From positions 893,791 to 957,790 of the forward strand of contig JAMWFC010000073.1 of the NCBI GenBank assembly GCA_027475525.1: a stretch of DNA of 64,000 bases, in the 5' to 3' direction. Positions 62,246 to 64,000 of the stretch are shown here, one piece after another. Made by a program: the position numbers and the translations under genes. Source of the stretch: Macrolepiota albuminosa (lineage: Eukaryota; Basidiomycota; Agaricomycetes; Agaricales; Agaricaceae). How positions within the stretch are numbered: position 1 is the stretch's first letter; every line of letters starts with the position of its first letter. The notes beneath the pieces were generated by a model. That model saw only the letters and a list, made by a program, of their open reading frames with translations. It had not been told where the DNA came from and did no database searches.

Positions 62246-62548
62246 TGTTACAACCTAGAACCTAGAACATACACGAGTAAGTATGTGTAACCTCAGTCTT
62301 TGTGTATTCAACTCAGTTAAACCTACCTAGAACATACACGAGCAAGTATGTGTAACTAGGGTAGGTGTAAGTATGTAGTTCATCAATATAAGTGTGTCAT
62401 TGCTCACCCTCAGTCTTCGTGTATTCGACTGAGGGTGCGTATGGAACCGGTACAGTATATATATATGTGAGACAAGAGTAAAGTTAATTAGTAGATATAT
62501 GAGAGGGTCATCATAATTCAGGGCACTTACGGTGGTCGCCATCCAACA
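62246..62548 (-). repeat. 5' LTR of copia E
   Basis: 303 bp; minus strand TGTTGGATGG...TTGTAACA, followed by GGTTAAGGG, a damaged version of the half-tRNA-iMet primer site. Contains the perfect stem-loop CACCCTCAGTC/GACTGAGGGTG (62405-62437), a second loop-plus-arm copy (62293-62315) and duplicated flanks (62261, 62326; 65 bp apart). Next to it is AGAAG (62549-62553), half of a possible TSD. Confidence 0.85.
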
Positions 62549-62711
62549 AGAAGCGTCCAACCTGGCATAGGGAATCCCTAGACTTGTTCTCTTTGGATCT
62601 TCCTCTGCCAGGTAAGTAGCTACATTGATATTGTCAGTATATATTCTAATACACTTTGGATCTCCCTCTGCCAGCTGTGTGACTGAGCCACAGCCTCTAG
62701 AGGTCGCCCTT
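62549..62711 (+). repeat. LTR fragment of F interrupted by E
   Basis: AGAAGCGTCCAACCTGGC through CGCCCTT, about 95% like 56310-56470. Its left part was displaced by E; its right end joins the ORF4 relic. Confidence 0.85.
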
Positions 62712-63240
62712 CCAGATGGATCATTATGCACAGGAGAGTGCAAAACAAAGAGCTGCCCTTCTTGAAAAAGAAACTAGGTACATTTCTGATGCATTCAGCA
62801 TTGTGATCTACTAAAATCACACTATTGAATGCTAGAACTTCTTCTTTGGTGCAGGGCTGAGTCTCCAGTTCTACTGGTTGCTACTGACCAGCACTCTTTT
62901 TATTAAGTGAGAAGCTCATACAGTCACATGGGCACCCTACAATAGCAAGATGTACCTACCAAGTTGCATTTCAAAGATTCTCCTAAAACCCTTGGAAGCT
63001 ATGCTAGCTCCCATACACTAGTCAATTAGTTTATGCTGCTTTGTCAGCATTAAGCAGGATACCTCCTGCTCAATAAGTTTAAGTAAGTGACCTTTAATTG
63101 TTATCTCACTGCCCGAGACAGAACAATGTTTTAAATCCTCAGAGAAGTCCAATACAAAATTACTATATCCTTTGCAAGCACAGAAGAGCATAAGCAAGTT
63201 CCTACTTTAATAAGTTTTTATATAACATTGCTTGAACAAA
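62712..63240 (+). pseudogene. AT-shifted relic of gypsy ORF4
   Basis: Aligned without a frame search to A ORF4 49886-50430: AQESAKQRAALLEKETRYI, FGAGL.LQFYW, and downstream segments. Many C to T and G to A changes create stops (TAA in place of CGT etc.) and lower GC. Conservation fades after ~63200. Shows that an ORF4-carrying gypsy was once here and is much older than A. Confidence 0.75.
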
Positions 63241-63263
63241 CAATAAGTATTAATATTTTTCAT

Positions 63264-63417
63264 TTCACATGTTGCTGCTTTGCAGACAAATTTAGCTTTC
63301 AGCCTGCTATTTATAAACAAGAGCTTTTAATTAAATATTTTTCACATGTTGCTGCTTTGCAGACAAATTTAGCTTTCAGCCTGCTATTTATAAACAAGAG
63401 CTTTTAATTAAATATTA
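63264..63417. repeat. 77-bp tandem duplication
   Basis: TTCACATGTTGCTGCTTTGC... present at 63264-63340 and again at 63341-63417 with no difference seen. One of three 77-bp duplications in the window. Confidence 0.9.
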
Positions 63418-64000
63418 AAAAAAAATCCTATAATTTTTTTATCACTATGTTTAAAAATTTAATTCAGTTATTGCATAGCAACTAAAGCACTATTAGTAAT
63501 AGAATTTATATGTCAGAGATTATAATTAGTAATTGTCATGATGATCATATAGCTACTGATTTGACTTGTCATGATCAGATCAGTAATTTCATCACCTTTT
63601 TTGATCAGTAAGATCACTGATCTTATTATGCTGCTTATAACAGGCCTAAATTATTTGCAACCAATTCTATAGCTTTTTGTGCTTTGCTTTTGCATGATTT
63701 GCATGTAATGTGCACAAAAAAATTTGCAGAAAAAGCTTTGGTTTACATATATAGAGTTTGTTATTTGCACAAATATGCATGCAAAGAGTTTGGAAATGTT
63801 GGTCTTAGAAGCTGTCTGTTGAAGTTGGTTATAGTAAGAAAAGCTTGAATTTGTTATTTGCATGCATCATATGCAAAGAAGTTTGTTGAAAAAATACATA
63901 GAGATCTAAGTAGGAACATTGTTTTAGAAGCTGTTTATTAAAGTAAGTCATAAGGTTTGTTACTTGCAAAATTTTATAAATTTAATTTTATTTGTCAAAA
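63418..64000. other. AT-rich region with degenerate tandem repeats
   Basis: No gene. GATCA-rich palindromic patch at 63535-63625 and an imperfect repeat beginning TTTGTTATTTGCA at 63757, 63850 and 63956, each followed by TTAGAAGCTGT-like sequence. Composition suggests heavily mutated repeat DNA. Confidence 0.6.

Larger units (their letters stand above)
58807..62548 (-). mobile_element. Ty1/copia element E, 3' truncated
   Basis: Minus strand: 5' LTR 62246-62548, gag-protease-integrase (60175-62079 and onward), then only the first part of RT. It ends where F LTR sequence begins (58806/58807). On its other side the 5' LTR abuts an F LTR fragment starting AGAAGCG, so E inserted into an F LTR; its own 3' LTR and TSD partner are lost. 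Confidence 0.85.

Noticed and set aside
1..64000. tRNA, rRNA or other structured RNA genes
   Set aside because: No cloverleaf or conserved rRNA core seen while reading both strands; a covariance-model search would be needed to exclude small ones.

Overview
The window looks like a transposon-rich stretch of a fungal genome, most likely a basidiomycete (Agaricomycetes-like). Three things suggest this: chromodomain-bearing Ty3/gypsy elements and Ty1/copia elements dominate it; its introns are short (46-66 nt) with GT..CTNAC..AG signals; and the few non-transposon genes are eukaryotic/fungal (sirtuin, FGAM synthetase, a CCR4-like nuclease), all broken. I see no rRNA, tRNA, CRISPR array or bacterial-type operon. 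The species cannot be named from this sequence.

Layout. 1-6809: a minus-strand Ty3/gypsy copy (A2) cut by the window edge. 6810-8700: decayed fungal gene of unknown function and a scrap of another gypsy integrase. 8798-11545: a ~340-bp tandem repeat array split by a complete Tc1/mariner element (9770-11366). 11546-16348: host-like debris with a sirtuin gene interrupted by a solo LTR, unknown exons and a second LTR-like relic. 16354-51993: one large nest. 51994-56136: more host debris (unknown ORF, CCR4-like piece, PD-(D/E)XK-like gene, FGAM synthetase pseudogene) with two solo LTRs. 56137-62711: truncated gypsy element F and copia element E. 62712-64000: AT-rich, mutated remnant of gypsy accessory ORF4, then degenerate repeats.

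The nest is the main structural result. Copia element C (TSD AATAC) carries gypsy A at its pol stop codon (TSD CAGTG). A carries gypsy B inside its integrase (TSD GCCAG). B carries GC-rich chromovirus D inside its gag (TSD CTGAT). All eight LTRs and all four target-site duplications are readable, so insertion order is fixed: C, then A, B, D. LTR pairs differ only by transitions, mostly at CpG, and most nonsense codons are CGA to TGA, pointing to cytosine methylation/deamination of repeats.

Biologically novel candidates: (1) two adjacent accessory ORFs (ORF3: Q/P-rich plus Arg/Ser-rich; ORF4: ~550-610 aa conserved unknown) downstream of pol in both A and B; (2) an antisense, apparently three-intron gene encoding a Cys6 zinc-cluster/coiled-coil protein in D; (3) two tandem retropepsin domains in D; (4) a conserved UGA-CU(A/U) stop between protease and RT in A/B; (5) a conserved stem-loop in otherwise divergent copia LTRs; (6) three unrelated tandem duplications all exactly 77 bp long.
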